From Rhodocyclaceae bacterium (GTDB lineage: Bacteria; Pseudomonadota; Gammaproteobacteria; Burkholderiales; Rhodocyclaceae): a DNA stretch of 64,000 nt. A program made the position numbers and the translations under genes. Positions 24,554-37,107 of the stretch are shown piece after piece. Below the pieces are notes generated by a model that was not told where the DNA came from, made no database searches, and saw only the letters and a list, made by a program, of their open reading frames with translations. Numbering within the stretch: position 1 is the stretch's first letter; every line of letters begins with the position of its first letter. The DNA lies in the NCBI GenBank assembly GCA_016721505.1, contig JADKHX010000009.1, forward strand, positions 62,001 through 126,000. Reading direction: 5' to 3'.

Positions 24554-25562
24554 GTTTTGGCTTCATGTCGGATTTTTGTCCAAACACCGGCGGTTGTGTG
24601 TACATGTCGATAAGTGGCGCGGCAACGTTCATCAATAGTACGGCGAAGGCGATGCCATCCGGGTAACCGCCGAAATGACGAATCACCCAGGTCATCAACC
24701 CCACGCCTGCGGCGAAGATGAGTTTTCCGCGCGGAGTGGTACAGCTTGATACGGGGTCGGTGACAATAAAAAACGCGGCTAACAAAGTGCCACCACTGAG
24801 TAATTCAAACGCGACGCCGTTGAAATGCGCAGGGTCAAGTTGATTTGAAACTCCAGCCAGCAATGCCATCGACAACAAAAATGCCGTCGGCAGATGCCAA
24901 GTTATGATGCGTTGTTGCAGCAAATAAAGTCCGCCGAGCAAATAGCCACCAGCAATCCAGTCCCAGCCATGCCCCAAGCGTGGTGTTTTGGCGAGCACAG
25001 TTTGGATGGTGGTGCTTGCATCTGCGCCATGCAGCGCTGTGCGCAAAGTATCCAGTGGAGTGGCCGAGGTGATGGCATCCATTGTTGAAGCGCCAAAAAT
25101 CAATTCGCAAGCCTGCTGAAAATTTATGCTGGTCGCAACATTCGGCCAGCGCGACATCAACAACGGATAGGCAACAATCATCAGCGCGAAGGCCACCATG
25201 GCCGGATTGAAAGGGTTTTGACCCAGTCCACCATAAAGATGTTTGGCCACAATAATGGCGACCAAAGTGCCGACCACGATGAGCCACCAAGGGCCGAGCG
25301 GCGGGAAGCTCAGGGCAATCAGCCATGCAGTTACCAAGGCCGAACCGTCGCTGACAAAACGCCAGATGGGTCGCTTGCGCAGCTTAAGCACCAATGCTTC
25401 GGCGGCGATGGCAGTGAATGAAGCCAACCCAAGTTGAATCAACACAGCTGGCCCAAAGAACCAGACGTAGGCAACGATGCCGGGAATCAGCGCGAGCACC
25501 ACGCGCAGCATGACCGATTGCACGCTTGAAGCTTTGGTCAGGTAGGGAGAGTTGTGAGCCAT
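24546..25562 (-). CDS. rnfD: Rnf electron transport complex subunit D
   Basis: The protein has 338 residues and about nine hydrophobic helices. RnfD-type signatures are NSPYLTKASSVQSVMLRVV at the N-terminus, LYGGLGQNPFNPAMVAFALM, and SGGTLLAAFFIVTDPVSSCTTPRGK, the region expected to hold covalent FMN and the quinone/flavin sites by homology with NqrB. The gap to the rnfC stop is 59 bp and contains a short repeat copy; the other rnf junctions are tight or overlapping, so this gap is the exception. Confidence 0.95.
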   Translation of the reverse strand: MAHNSPYLTKASSVQSVMLRVVLALIPGIVAYVWFFGPAVLIQLGLASFTAIAAEALVLKLRKRPIWRFVSDGSALVTAWLIALSFPPLGPWWLIVVGTLVAIIVAKHLYGGLGQNPFNPAMVAFALMIVAYPLLMSRWPNVATSINFQQACELIFGASTMDAITSATPLDTLRTALHGADASTTIQTVLAKTPRLGHGWDWIAGGYLLGGLYLLQQRIITWHLPTAFLLSMALLAGVSNQLDPAHFNGVAFELLSGGTLLAAFFIVTDPVSSCTTPRGKLIFAAGVGLMTWVIRHFGGYPDGIAFAVLLMNVAAPLIDMYTQPPVFGQKSDMKPKHD

Positions 25563-25587
25563 GAATTTATCTGTCGATGTATTTTGT

Positions 25588-25613
25588 CAGTTGGTGCTGG
25601 TGACACGCCGTCA
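25588..25613 (-). repeat. Dispersed repeat, short form, copy S2 (rnfC-rnfD gap)
   Basis: On the minus strand it reads TGACGGCGTGTCACCAGCAC then CAACTG, the consensus short form. It occupies nearly half of the rnfC-rnfD intergenic gap. Confidence 0.88.
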
Positions 25614-25621
25614 AATGAACC

Positions 25622-27322
25622 TTACGCGTCCGGTGGTAAATGCGGTTTGGCCTGTTCGCGGATTTCAGCACGTCGGGCTTCGATTGCGCTGATTTCGGCT
25701 AGTTGCTCGGCACTGAGTTGTTGCATGTTCTGTGGTGTTGCTGTGACTTGTTGTTCGCGTGCGCGTGCTATCGCCGCGGCGATCAAGGCGGCTTTTTCGT
25801 TTGCCTCAGTGCTGGCTTCTGTATTGGGAATTGCAACTGTATCGGTTGTAGCGAGTTGTTTCGCCGCTGCGGCTGCCGCAGCACGGGCAGCTAATCGCGC
25901 TGACTTTTCTTGTTCATCACGCACGTCGCGGAATTGTCGAAACTCGAAGCGATCACGCGCCTCATCAGCCAAGGATTTTTCCTTTTCGCGTGCCCATATT
26001 TCGCTCTTGGCAAAACGGTAGTAATCGACCAATGGAATGTTGGACGGACATACGTAGGAACAGCAGCCGCACTCAATGCAATCGAACAAATGGTATTCCT
26101 GCGCCTTGCCAAAAATTTTGGCGCGCGAAAACCAATACAACTCCAAAGGTTGTAAATCGGCGGGGCAGGCAAGCGCGCATTCGCCGCAGCGGATACAGGG
26201 CATCTCAGGTGCTGGCGGTGGGAAGATTTTGTTCGAGCCGAGCAAAATGCAGTTGGTCGCTTTGACTACCGGAACCTCGTCACCGGGCATCTCCACACCC
26301 ATCATCGGACCGCCCATGATGAGTCGGTTAGTGTCTGGCAGTGGCGAGCAAGCGGCAATGATTTTTTTGATTGGCGTGCCAATCAAAACGTCGAAATTGC
26401 GCGGCGCGTCGACGTTACCGGCGACGGTCACAATACGAGAAATCAGCGGCCGTCCCAAGCCGATCGCCTCATAGATAGCGAGCGCAGTGGCGACGTTAAA
26501 GCATTGCACGTCGTAGTCGATCGAGCGCTTTCCGTGCGGCACTTCAATGCCGGTAATCACACGTATCAGTTGTTTCGCGCCGCCAGCCGGATAGCGCGTT
26601 GGAACGACAACGACTTGCAAATCATCACCGCAATCACCGACAGCGACTTGCATGGCAGCAATGGCTTCGGGCTTGTTATCTTCGATGCCGATACGAACCT
26701 GCTTCGCGCCAAGGATTTCGCGCATCAGCACCACGCCGCGCACGATGTCGTTGGCACGCTCGCGCATCAGCATGTCATCGCAGGTGATATACGGCTCGCA
26801 TTCCGCACCGTTGATGATCAATGTTTCGATTCCACCTTGACGGTCAGCGTTCAGTTTGAGATGCGTGGGGAAGACCGCGCCACCAAGACCCACCACGCCG
26901 CAATCACGAAGGTAATCGCGAATTTCTTGCGGCGTCGCCAGTTTGTGATCAAACGCTTGGCAGGCAATCCATTCGTCGCGCCCGTCGGTTTCAAGCACCA
27001 CGCACAACGATGACAGCCCTGACGGATGTGGCATGCGCCGCATTTCGATGGCGCTGACAGTGCCAGATGTCGACGCATGCACGGCCGAGGAAACATCGCC
27101 ATCCGCATCACCAATGCGTTGCCCCTTTTTTACCTGTTCACCAACCGCAACGATCGGGCGTGGCGTGCCACCGATGCTTTGATGCAGTGGAATGACTAGC
27201 TCTGTCGGTACCTCAGTTGGTGCTGACAACACGCCGATAGATAAGCGTGTCGACGCATCTTTGTGATAGTCGGGTTTGACGCCGCCATTGAAATCAAACA
27301 AAGATCGCAGCGGCGTGGTCAT
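25622..27322 (-). CDS. rnfC: Rnf electron transport complex subunit C
   Basis: From the ATG at 27322 the protein has 566 residues; this start overlaps the rnfB stop as ATGA, and the longer frame to 27454 lies inside rnfB. RnfC carries the NADH/FMN-binding domain (GLGGAVFPTHLKLN, INGAECEPYITCDD) and two 4Fe-4S motifs (CIRCGECALACP and CIECGCCSYVCPSN). The C-terminal about 140 residues are Ala/Glu/Lys/Gln rich, as in other proteobacterial RnfC. A short repeat copy (S3) lies in the N-terminal region at residues 29-37 and encodes GVLSAPTE in frame. Confidence 0.95.
   Translation of the reverse strand: MTTPLRSLFDFNGGVKPDYHKDASTRLSIGVLSAPTEVPTELVIPLHQSIGGTPRPIVAVGEQVKKGQRIGDADGDVSSAVHASTSGTVSAIEMRRMPHPSGLSSLCVVLETDGRDEWIACQAFDHKLATPQEIRDYLRDCGVVGLGGAVFPTHLKLNADRQGGIETLIINGAECEPYITCDDMLMRERANDIVRGVVLMREILGAKQVRIGIEDNKPEAIAAMQVAVGDCGDDLQVVVVPTRYPAGGAKQLIRVITGIEVPHGKRSIDYDVQCFNVATALAIYEAIGLGRPLISRIVTVAGNVDAPRNFDVLIGTPIKKIIAACSPLPDTNRLIMGGPMMGVEMPGDEVPVVKATNCILLGSNKIFPPPAPEMPCIRCGECALACPADLQPLELYWFSRAKIFGKAQEYHLFDCIECGCCSYVCPSNIPLVDYYRFAKSEIWAREKEKSLADEARDRFEFRQFRDVRDEQEKSARLAARAAAAAAAKQLATTDTVAIPNTEASTEANEKAALIAAAIARAREQQVTATPQNMQQLSAEQLAEISAIEARRAEIREQAKPHLPPDA
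27214..27236 (-). repeat. Dispersed repeat, short form, copy S3 (inside rnfC)
   Basis: On the minus strand it reads CGGCGTGTTGTCAGCACCAA then CTG, two or three changes from consensus. It is translated as GVLSAPTE, the same frame used by the copies in rluD and the VOC gene. Confidence 0.7.
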
Positions 27323-27879
27323 TGAAGGTTCGCCGCTGGATGCAAGGTGACGACAGGATATTTCCACTTCCACGTTTCCACTGTTTCGTGCAGCGTTTCC
27401 ATCGTGATGCAATCGACCGGGCAAGGCGGCAGACATAGTTCGCAACCCGTACACTGCTCGGCGATGATGGTGTGCATTTGTTTAGCTGCACCAACTATTG
27501 CATCGACTGGACAAGCTTGAATGCAAAGTGTGCAGCCAATACAGGTTTGTTCGTCAATAACGGCAACAGCCTTTGGCTTTTCAATGCCATGTTCGGCCGA
27601 AAGTGGTTTGAACTCGCGGCCAAGCAGATCGGCAAGCTTACGTATCCCGTCCTCGCCACCGGGCGGGCATTGATTGATTTCCGCCTCGCCGCGCGCAATC
27701 GCCTGTGCATAGGGTTTGCAGCCCGGAAAGCTACATTGACCGCATTGTGTTTGCGGCAATATTGCATCAATTTTTTCAACCAGCGGGTCGCCTTCTACGC
27801 GAAATTTCACTGCCGCATAACCCAGCGCCGCGCCGAGCACGATTGCGCCAACAGACATCACCAGGATAGCTTCAAACAT
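27319..27879 (-). CDS. rnfB: Rnf electron transport complex subunit B
   Basis: The protein has 186 residues. It has an N-terminal membrane helix (about 5-25), a 4Fe-4S cluster domain with CGQCSFPGCKPYAQAIARG and NQCPPGG, then a two-cluster ferredoxin domain with CIGCTLCIQACPVDAI and CTGCELCLPPCPVDCI. RnfB is the ferredoxin-interacting entry or exit point of the complex. It follows rnfA after 2 bp and overlaps rnfC by 4. Confidence 0.96.
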   Translation of the reverse strand: MFEAILVMSVGAIVLGAALGYAAVKFRVEGDPLVEKIDAILPQTQCGQCSFPGCKPYAQAIARGEAEINQCPPGGEDGIRKLADLLGREFKPLSAEHGIEKPKAVAVIDEQTCIGCTLCIQACPVDAIVGAAKQMHTIIAEQCTGCELCLPPCPVDCITMETLHETVETWKWKYPVVTLHPAANLQ

Positions 27880-27881
27880 GG

Positions 27882-28466
27882 TTATTTGTACTTGTCGAGG
27901 CCAGCGAAACCCATAAACGCTAGGCTGATCAAACCGGCCGTAATCATGGCAATCGCGGTGCCGCGAAAATGTACGGGAACGTCTGCACCTTCAAGTCGCT
28001 CGCGCAGCGCCGCGAAGAGAATCAGCGCCAATGAAAATCCGACGGCGCTGCCGAATCCAAACAAAAGCGATTCGACAAAATTGTATTTGAGCGTGACATT
28101 AAGCAGAGGCACACCAAGCACCGCGCAATTGGTCGTGATGAGCGGCAAATAAATACCCAAAACCTGATGCAGCAAAGGGCTTACTTTTTGTATCACCAGT
28201 TCGGTCAGTTGCACAATGGCGGCAATCGTTACGATGAACGACAGTGTGCGCAGGTACTCCAGACCATTGGGCTGCAACAGCCAGCGATCAATCACAAAAC
28301 TGCTGCCACACGCCATGGTCAAAACGAAAGTGGTTGCCGCACCCATGCCAAGCGCCGTTTCAAGTTTTTTGGAAACCCCCATGAACGGGCACAGGCCAAG
28401 TATTCGAACGAAAACGACGTTGTTGACTAGTACGGCACCAAGGACAACGAAGAAGTATCCAGTCAT
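27882..28466 (-). CDS. rnfA: Rnf electron transport complex subunit A
   Basis: The protein has 194 residues and six transmembrane helices, nearly the canonical RnfA/RsxA length. The segments VLVNNVVFVRILGLCPFMGVS and LGIYLPLITTNCAVLGV contain the Cys residues that hold the intramembrane Fe-S centre shared with RnfE. It begins 6 bp after the pyrD stop, so pyrD and rnf are probably cotranscribed. Confidence 0.96.
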   Translation of the reverse strand: MTGYFFVVLGAVLVNNVVFVRILGLCPFMGVSKKLETALGMGAATTFVLTMACGSSFVIDRWLLQPNGLEYLRTLSFIVTIAAIVQLTELVIQKVSPLLHQVLGIYLPLITTNCAVLGVPLLNVTLKYNFVESLLFGFGSAVGFSLALILFAALRERLEGADVPVHFRGTAIAMITAGLISLAFMGFAGLDKYK

Positions 28467-28472
28467 GCTCGT

Positions 28473-29495
28473 TTACACAGCCTTGTTAAGCCTAAGTACG
28501 CATTCGCGAACCATCGCCGGGCCATTGAAAATTAAACCGCTGTAAATTTGTACCAAGGCGGCACCGGCATTGATTTTGGCCAGCGCGTCGTCGCCATTCA
28601 TGATGCCACCGACCGCGATGATCGGTACTTCGCCAGCTAATTTGTCGGCCAATTGCTGAACAACCTGAGTTGATCTCACTCGTAGCGGTGCACCAGAAAG
28701 TCCGCCAGATTCTTCGGCATGCGTTAAGCCCTCGACTCCTTCGCGGCTCAAGGTTGTATTGGTCGCAATCACGCCATCCATTTGATATCGCTTCAAGGCA
28801 TCGCTGATTTGCTGGATTTGCTGCGCGTCAAGATCAGGCGCTATTTTGAGCGTCAAAGGCACATAACGACCATGCTTTTGGGCAAGCTCTGCCTGTCGTT
28901 GTTTTAATTGCGACAGCAAATTATCGAGTGCCGCGTCGTTTTGTAGTTGCCGCAAATTTTTGGTGTTCGGCGATGATATGTTCACCGTGACGTAAGACGC
29001 ACGGGGATACACCTTATCCAAACATGTCAAATAATCCAGATGCGCGTCTTCGATGGCAGTCGTCGCGTTTTTGCCAATATTGATACCCAAAATCCCCTTG
29101 AAGCGCGACTTATCAAGATTTGCCAACAGCTTATCGACGCCAAAATTGTTAAATCCCATGCGATTGATGATCGCCTGCTGTTTGGTCAGACGAAACATGC
29201 GTGGCTTGGGGTTGCCCGGCTGTGGGCGTGGCGTGACAGTTCCGACTTCCAAGAAACCAAATCCCATTGCCGCGAGGCCGTCGACGGCAACGGCGTTCTT
29301 ATCCAACCCGGCTGCCAAACCAACGCGGTTCGGGAACTCCAAGCCCATCACCGTAACTGGCTTTGAGGCGAGCTTTCGCCCTAATGTATAGGGCAGAAAG
29401 CTTTTTGCACAACTTAACCCATGCAATGTGAGTTCATGAATTCGCTCCGCATCTAGTGCGAAAAGCAAGGGGCGGGCTAGTGCGTACAAGTTCAT
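28473..29495 (-). CDS. pyrD: Dihydroorotate dehydrogenase (quinone), class 2
   Basis: The protein has 340 residues. It oxidises dihydroorotate to orotate in pyrimidine synthesis, passing electrons to membrane quinone. The N-terminal helical membrane-associated extension (MNLYALARPLLFALDAERIHELTLHGL) and the catalytic Ser in VNISSPNTKNLRQLQ mark class 2. FMN-binding segments AAGLDKNAVAVDGL and IIAVGGIMNGDDALAKI are present. It starts the minus-strand unit pyrD-rnfABCDGE-nth-DUF1841 and is divergent from the rrn operon. Confidence 0.97.
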   Translation of the reverse strand: MNLYALARPLLFALDAERIHELTLHGLSCAKSFLPYTLGRKLASKPVTVMGLEFPNRVGLAAGLDKNAVAVDGLAAMGFGFLEVGTVTPRPQPGNPKPRMFRLTKQQAIINRMGFNNFGVDKLLANLDKSRFKGILGINIGKNATTAIEDAHLDYLTCLDKVYPRASYVTVNISSPNTKNLRQLQNDAALDNLLSQLKQRQAELAQKHGRYVPLTLKIAPDLDAQQIQQISDALKRYQMDGVIATNTTLSREGVEGLTHAEESGGLSGAPLRVRSTQVVQQLADKLAGEVPIIAVGGIMNGDDALAKINAGAALVQIYSGLIFNGPAMVRECVLRLNKAV

Positions 29496-29538
29496 GAAGA
29501 AAGATTCTACGCGGAGAGAAAATTTTCGCCAAAAGGGG

Positions 29539-29567
29539 TTTACAACGCAAATTCCCCTCCATATAAT
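29539..29567 (+). promoter_or_regulatory. Sigma-70 promoter of the rrn operon
   Basis: TTTACA (29539-29544) and a perfect TATAAT (29562-29567) are spaced 17 bp apart, about 320 bp before the mature 16S. Transcription should start near 29574. The rest of the 394 bp between pyrD and 16S is leader without a gene; GGTCCTTAAAAA near 29631 is only a weak boxA-like match. Confidence 0.8.
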
Positions 29568-29643
29568 CTCACCTCTCTGCTTGATGCGGAGAAGGCGGTG
29601 GTGAGCGGAAACGCGCGCTGTTGCGAAGGTCCTTAAAAATAAG

Positions 29644-29675
29644 ACAACCGATAGGTGTAGGTGTTTGCGGAAGCT
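29644..29675 (+). other. 16S precursor processing stem, 5' arm
   Basis: ACAACCGATAGG and the following bases (to AAGCT) are complementary, with a few mismatches, to 31433-31466 downstream of 16S. This predicts the long RNase III-type stem that loops out 16S. Confidence 0.75.
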
Positions 29676-29889
29676 GGGCTGTTGCAGGTTGCGGTACTCA
29701 AATCGAAAGTACTGTGGCGTGTTGGGTTGAAAGACTTGACTAAGCTTTGCTTGATTGCTGAAAGGTGATTAAGAGGAGTCTGTAACGGCTTTAAGAAATA
29801 AAGAAGCAAACACTTACACGAAAAGTAAGAAAGGTCGAAAGTAAAATTTTGGCCTCTGATATTTCGTTTGAGTGAGTTTAAACAAGATT

Positions 29890-31427
<1,538 letters not shown>

Positions 31428-31432
31428 GAGAA

Positions 31433-31466
31433 AGCATCTGTCAAGCACCTACAACCTATCGGTTGT
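31433..31466 (+). other. 16S precursor processing stem, 3' arm
   Basis: AGCATCTGTCAAGCACCTAC and the following bases (to GGTTGT) pair with the leader arm at 29644-29675, closing the stem around 16S. Confidence 0.75.
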
Positions 31467-31481
31467 TACAAGCCAGAGTAC

Positions 31482-31558
31482 GGGTCTGTAGCTCAGCTGG
31501 TTAGAGCACCGTCTTGATAAGGCGGGGGTCGATGGTTCGAACCCATCCAGACCCACCA
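31482..31558 (+). tRNA. tRNA-Ile (GAT)
   Basis: 77 nt with encoded CCA. The acceptor stem is GGGTCTG/CAGACCC, the anticodon loop CTTGATAAG gives GAT, and the T-loop is GGTTCGAACCC. It stands in the usual 16S-23S spacer position. Confidence 0.98.
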
Positions 31559-31569
31559 CGCGACCAAGA

Positions 31570-31645
31570 GGGGATTAGCTCAGCTGGGGAGAGCACCTGC
31601 TTTGCAAGCAGGGGGTCGTCGGTTCGATCCCGTCATCCTCCACCA
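31570..31645 (+). tRNA. tRNA-Ala (TGC)
   Basis: 76 nt with encoded CCA. It starts GGGGATTAGCTCAGC, the anticodon loop CTTTGCAAG gives TGC, and it ends ATCCTCCACCA. It lies 11 bp after tRNA-Ile. Confidence 0.98.
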
Positions 31646-31754
31646 ATACTTAGTGTTTAGTTTCAGCGGTTATTCAAGCTTGCTCGATGAGTGGATTTGA
31701 ATAACGGTTGGAAGACCGAACTGGCTTAATGATGGGATGCAGATGCATCCCATT

Positions 31755-31766
31755 GTGCTCTTTAAC
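31755..31766 (+). promoter_or_regulatory. boxA antitermination site in the 16S-23S spacer
   Basis: TGCTCTTTAACA is a perfect match to the boxA consensus bound by NusB/NusE. It lies in the 296-nt tRNA-Ala to 23S spacer, which holds no other gene. Confidence 0.88.
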
Positions 31767-31941
31767 AATTTGGAAGAAGTAAAGAATGGGCACTCCGGAA
31801 GGAGTGCGCATGGGTTGTGATTGTATCTTCCCATTCTCTGTCCTTTGAACCGGCGCAGGGAGTGGAACAAAGAAAGTGTATGGTTGTTTGGCTTGTTGGA
31901 TTTCGGCGAAGCGGAAGCGGAGCCGGAGCTCAATGTTATAG

Positions 31942-34837
<2,896 letters not shown>

Positions 34838-34957
34838 CTATAACATTGAGTTATAGAAACAACCAAACACTGAAAATACAGTCACAACCAACTACTTCTT
34901 CCAAATCGCGTGTTCTGATCACCGCCTAACAGCCAAAACCAGAACACAACCCTTTAC

Positions 34958-35074
34958 GTCTGGTGTCCATAGCGAGGTGGAACCACCCCTTCCCATCCCG
35001 AACAGGACCGTGAAACGCCTCCGCGCCAATGATATTGCACTTCACCGTGTGAGAAAGTAGGTCAACGCCAGACT
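34958..35074 (+). rRNA. rrf: 5S ribosomal RNA
   Basis: About 117 nt. The terminal stem GTCTGG/CCAGAC closes the molecule, and the conserved CCATCCCGAACAGGACCGTGAAAC is present. The 120-nt spacer from 23S holds no tRNA. Confidence 0.95.
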
Positions 35075-35088
35075 CCCCATGCAACAAC

Positions 35089-35124
35089 AAAAGCCCCATC
35101 GAATTTACACTCGATGGGGCTTTT
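35089..35124 (+). terminator. rrn operon terminator
   Basis: GCCCCATCGA pairs with TCGATGGGGC around an 8-nt loop, flanked by AAAA and TTTT. Confidence 0.95.
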
Positions 35125-35155
35125 GCTTTCTATTCCCTGACTTCAATCAGATCAC

Positions 35156-35181
35156 CAGTTGGTGCCGGTGACACGCCGTTG
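35156..35181 (-). repeat. Dispersed repeat, short form, copy S4 (accA leader)
   Basis: On the minus strand it reads ACGGCGTGTCACCGGCACCA then ACTGG. It lies between the rrn terminator and accA, ending about 15 bp before the accA start codon, so it would be part of any accA leader starting at the terminator. Confidence 0.88.
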
Positions 35182-35195
35182 TAGAATCGCGCACC

Positions 35196-36164
35196 ATGAA
35201 ACAAACCTTTTTGGATTTCGAACAACCCATCGCCGATCTCGAGGCAAAGATCGAGCAACTGCGCTTTGTACAGGACGATTCTGCTGTTGATATTTCTGAG
35301 GAAATTCATCGACTTGATTCAAAAAGTCAGTCTTTAACCAAAGAAATTTATGCCAAACTGACACCGTGGCAATGCGCTCAAGTCGCGCGTCACCCGCAAC
35401 GGCCATATACGCTTGACTACGCCGAACTAGTTTTCACCGAGTTTCAAGAATTACATGGTGATCGGACCTTTTCCGATGATCATGCGATAGTCGGCGGCTT
35501 GGCGAGATTTAACGGTGAGTCATGCATGGTGATCGGCCACCAAAAGGGCCGTGACACAAAAGAAAAGATCTATCGAAACTTTGGCATGCCTCGCCCCGAG
35601 GGTTACCGCAAAGCACTGCGTCTTATGAAGTTGGCCGAGAAATTCGACCTACCGGTATTCACCTTTGTCGATACACCGGGTGCCTATCCGGGCATAGATG
35701 CTGAAGAGCGGGGACAGTCGGAAGCAATTGGGCGAAATTTGCTCGAAATGGCTGAACTGCGCGTTCCGATTATTGCGACCATCGTTGGTGAAGGTGGGTC
35801 TGGCGGTGCGCTGGCGGTCGCAGTCGCGGATTCGGTGGCAATGTTGCAATACTCAACCTACTCGGTGATTTCACCAGAAGGTTGCGCATCTATCCTTTGG
35901 AAAAGTGCCGACCGCGCTGGTGACGCAGCTGAAACAATGGGCATCACTGCGCCACGCCTCAAGACACTTGGATTGATAGACAAAGTGATTGCCGAACCCA
36001 CTGGCGGCGCGCACCGCAACTATCAAGCGGTCGCCACCAGCGTCAAGCGAGCATTGCAAGACACGCACAAACAATTGCGTGAACTGTCCCCCACCGATCT
36101 CGTCGAGCGGCGACTTGAGCGTCTGATGAGTTATGGCAAATTCAAGGAAGTCCAACTCGATTGA
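35196..36164 (+). CDS. accA: Acetyl-CoA carboxylase carboxyltransferase subunit alpha
   Basis: The protein has 322 residues, full length. With AccD it forms the carboxyltransferase that makes malonyl-CoA, the first committed step of fatty acid synthesis. Family segments are FLDFEQPIADLEAKIEQLR, RHPQRPYTLDYAELVFTEF, FVDTPGAYPGIDAEERGQSE and IVGEGGSGGALAVAVADSV. No clear ribosome binding site precedes the ATG, where a repeat copy occupies the leader. The 3' end overlaps tilS by 32 bp, so the two are coupled. Confidence 0.97.
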   Translation: MKQTFLDFEQPIADLEAKIEQLRFVQDDSAVDISEEIHRLDSKSQSLTKEIYAKLTPWQCAQVARHPQRPYTLDYAELVFTEFQELHGDRTFSDDHAIVGGLARFNGESCMVIGHQKGRDTKEKIYRNFGMPRPEGYRKALRLMKLAEKFDLPVFTFVDTPGAYPGIDAEERGQSEAIGRNLLEMAELRVPIIATIVGEGGSGGALAVAVADSVAMLQYSTYSVISPEGCASILWKSADRAGDAAETMGITAPRLKTLGLIDKVIAEPTGGAHRNYQAVATSVKRALQDTHKQLRELSPTDLVERRLERLMSYGKFKEVQLD

Positions 36165-37104
36165 AGTCGTCACAAGGAGTCTGGATGATTTCTTGTTGCG
36201 TCATGTCGCACCCGGCCAACGCGTTGCCATCGCGTATTCGGGTGGCCTCGATTCGACCGTCTTGCTGCACAGTGCCGCATCGCTTTGCGCAAGCCGACAC
36301 TTAGTTCTTTCGACGATACATATCAATCACGGTCTAAGCCCCAATGCGGCGGTGTGGGCGACGCATTGCGCAGGCCAAGCGGCTTTGCTGGATATTCCGC
36401 ATACGACAGTAAGTGTCGATGTCCCACGTAGCAGTGCCGAAGGACTGGAAGCTGCCGCACGGCATCAGCGCTATGCGGTGTTTGCAGAGTTGCCAGTTGA
36501 CTGGATTGCGCTTGCGCACCACCTTGATGATCAGGCTGAAACGCTAATGCACAATCTACTGCGCGGCACCGGTGTTCGCGGCATGGCGGGCATGTTGCCG
36601 GTTCGCGCAAACTACTTGCGACCGTTGCTCGGCATCAGTCGTCAGCAATTGCTGGAGTACGCCCAGCACTACGAGCTGACGTGGTGTGGCGACGAAAGCA
36701 ATGACGATTTGCATTACACCCGCAATTACATTCGTCACGCCGTTATGCCTGTGCTTGAGGCGCGCTATCCCTCTGTGACAGCGCAGCTAGCGGCTACCGC
36801 CGCACGTTTTGCCGACACGCAAAATCTGTTGGAAGATCTAGCGCGAGTTGACGCTGGTGACACGCCGTTAAGTTTTCCATTTCCGGTTGCCGTGATTACT
36901 GCTTTGCAACCGAGTCGCGCCTGTAATCTGTTGCGCTGCTTGCTGGCGAACAATCAACTGCAAGCGCCAAGTCACGTGCGATTGGCTGAGTTCGTCCGAC
37001 AAGTTCGTGAAGCGGGTCCAGATCGTCATCCACAGCTAGATTTTGGTGGCTGCACATTGCGCGTAAAAAATCGGCAAATCCTGCTTGAACAGATGACTGC
37101 TTGA
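36133..37104 (+). CDS. tilS: tRNA(Ile)-lysidine synthase
   Basis: The protein has 323 residues, on the short side for TilS. The N-terminal PP-loop ATP pyrophosphatase motif is AYSGGLDSTVLLH, with the downstream ALAHHLDDQAETLMHNLLRG. TilS converts C34 of the minor tRNA-Ile to lysidine so that it reads AUA. The region around residues 238-246 (RVDAGDTPL) is encoded by a short repeat copy in reverse orientation. The start at 36133 overlaps accA and could lie slightly further downstream. Confidence 0.93.
   Translation: MANSRKSNSIEVVTRSLDDFLLRHVAPGQRVAIAYSGGLDSTVLLHSAASLCASRHLVLSTIHINHGLSPNAAVWATHCAGQAALLDIPHTTVSVDVPRSSAEGLEAAARHQRYAVFAELPVDWIALAHHLDDQAETLMHNLLRGTGVRGMAGMLPVRANYLRPLLGISRQQLLEYAQHYELTWCGDESNDDLHYTRNYIRHAVMPVLEARYPSVTAQLAATAARFADTQNLLEDLARVDAGDTPLSFPFPVAVITALQPSRACNLLRCLLANNQLQAPSHVRLAEFVRQVREAGPDRHPQLDFGGCTLRVKNRQILLEQMTA
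36845..36870 (-). repeat. Dispersed repeat, short form, copy S5 (inside tilS)
   Basis: On the minus strand it reads TAACGGCGTGTCACCAGCGT then CAACTC. Relative to tilS it is in reverse orientation, encoding VDAGDTPL. Confidence 0.7.
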
Positions 37105-37107
37105 TCA

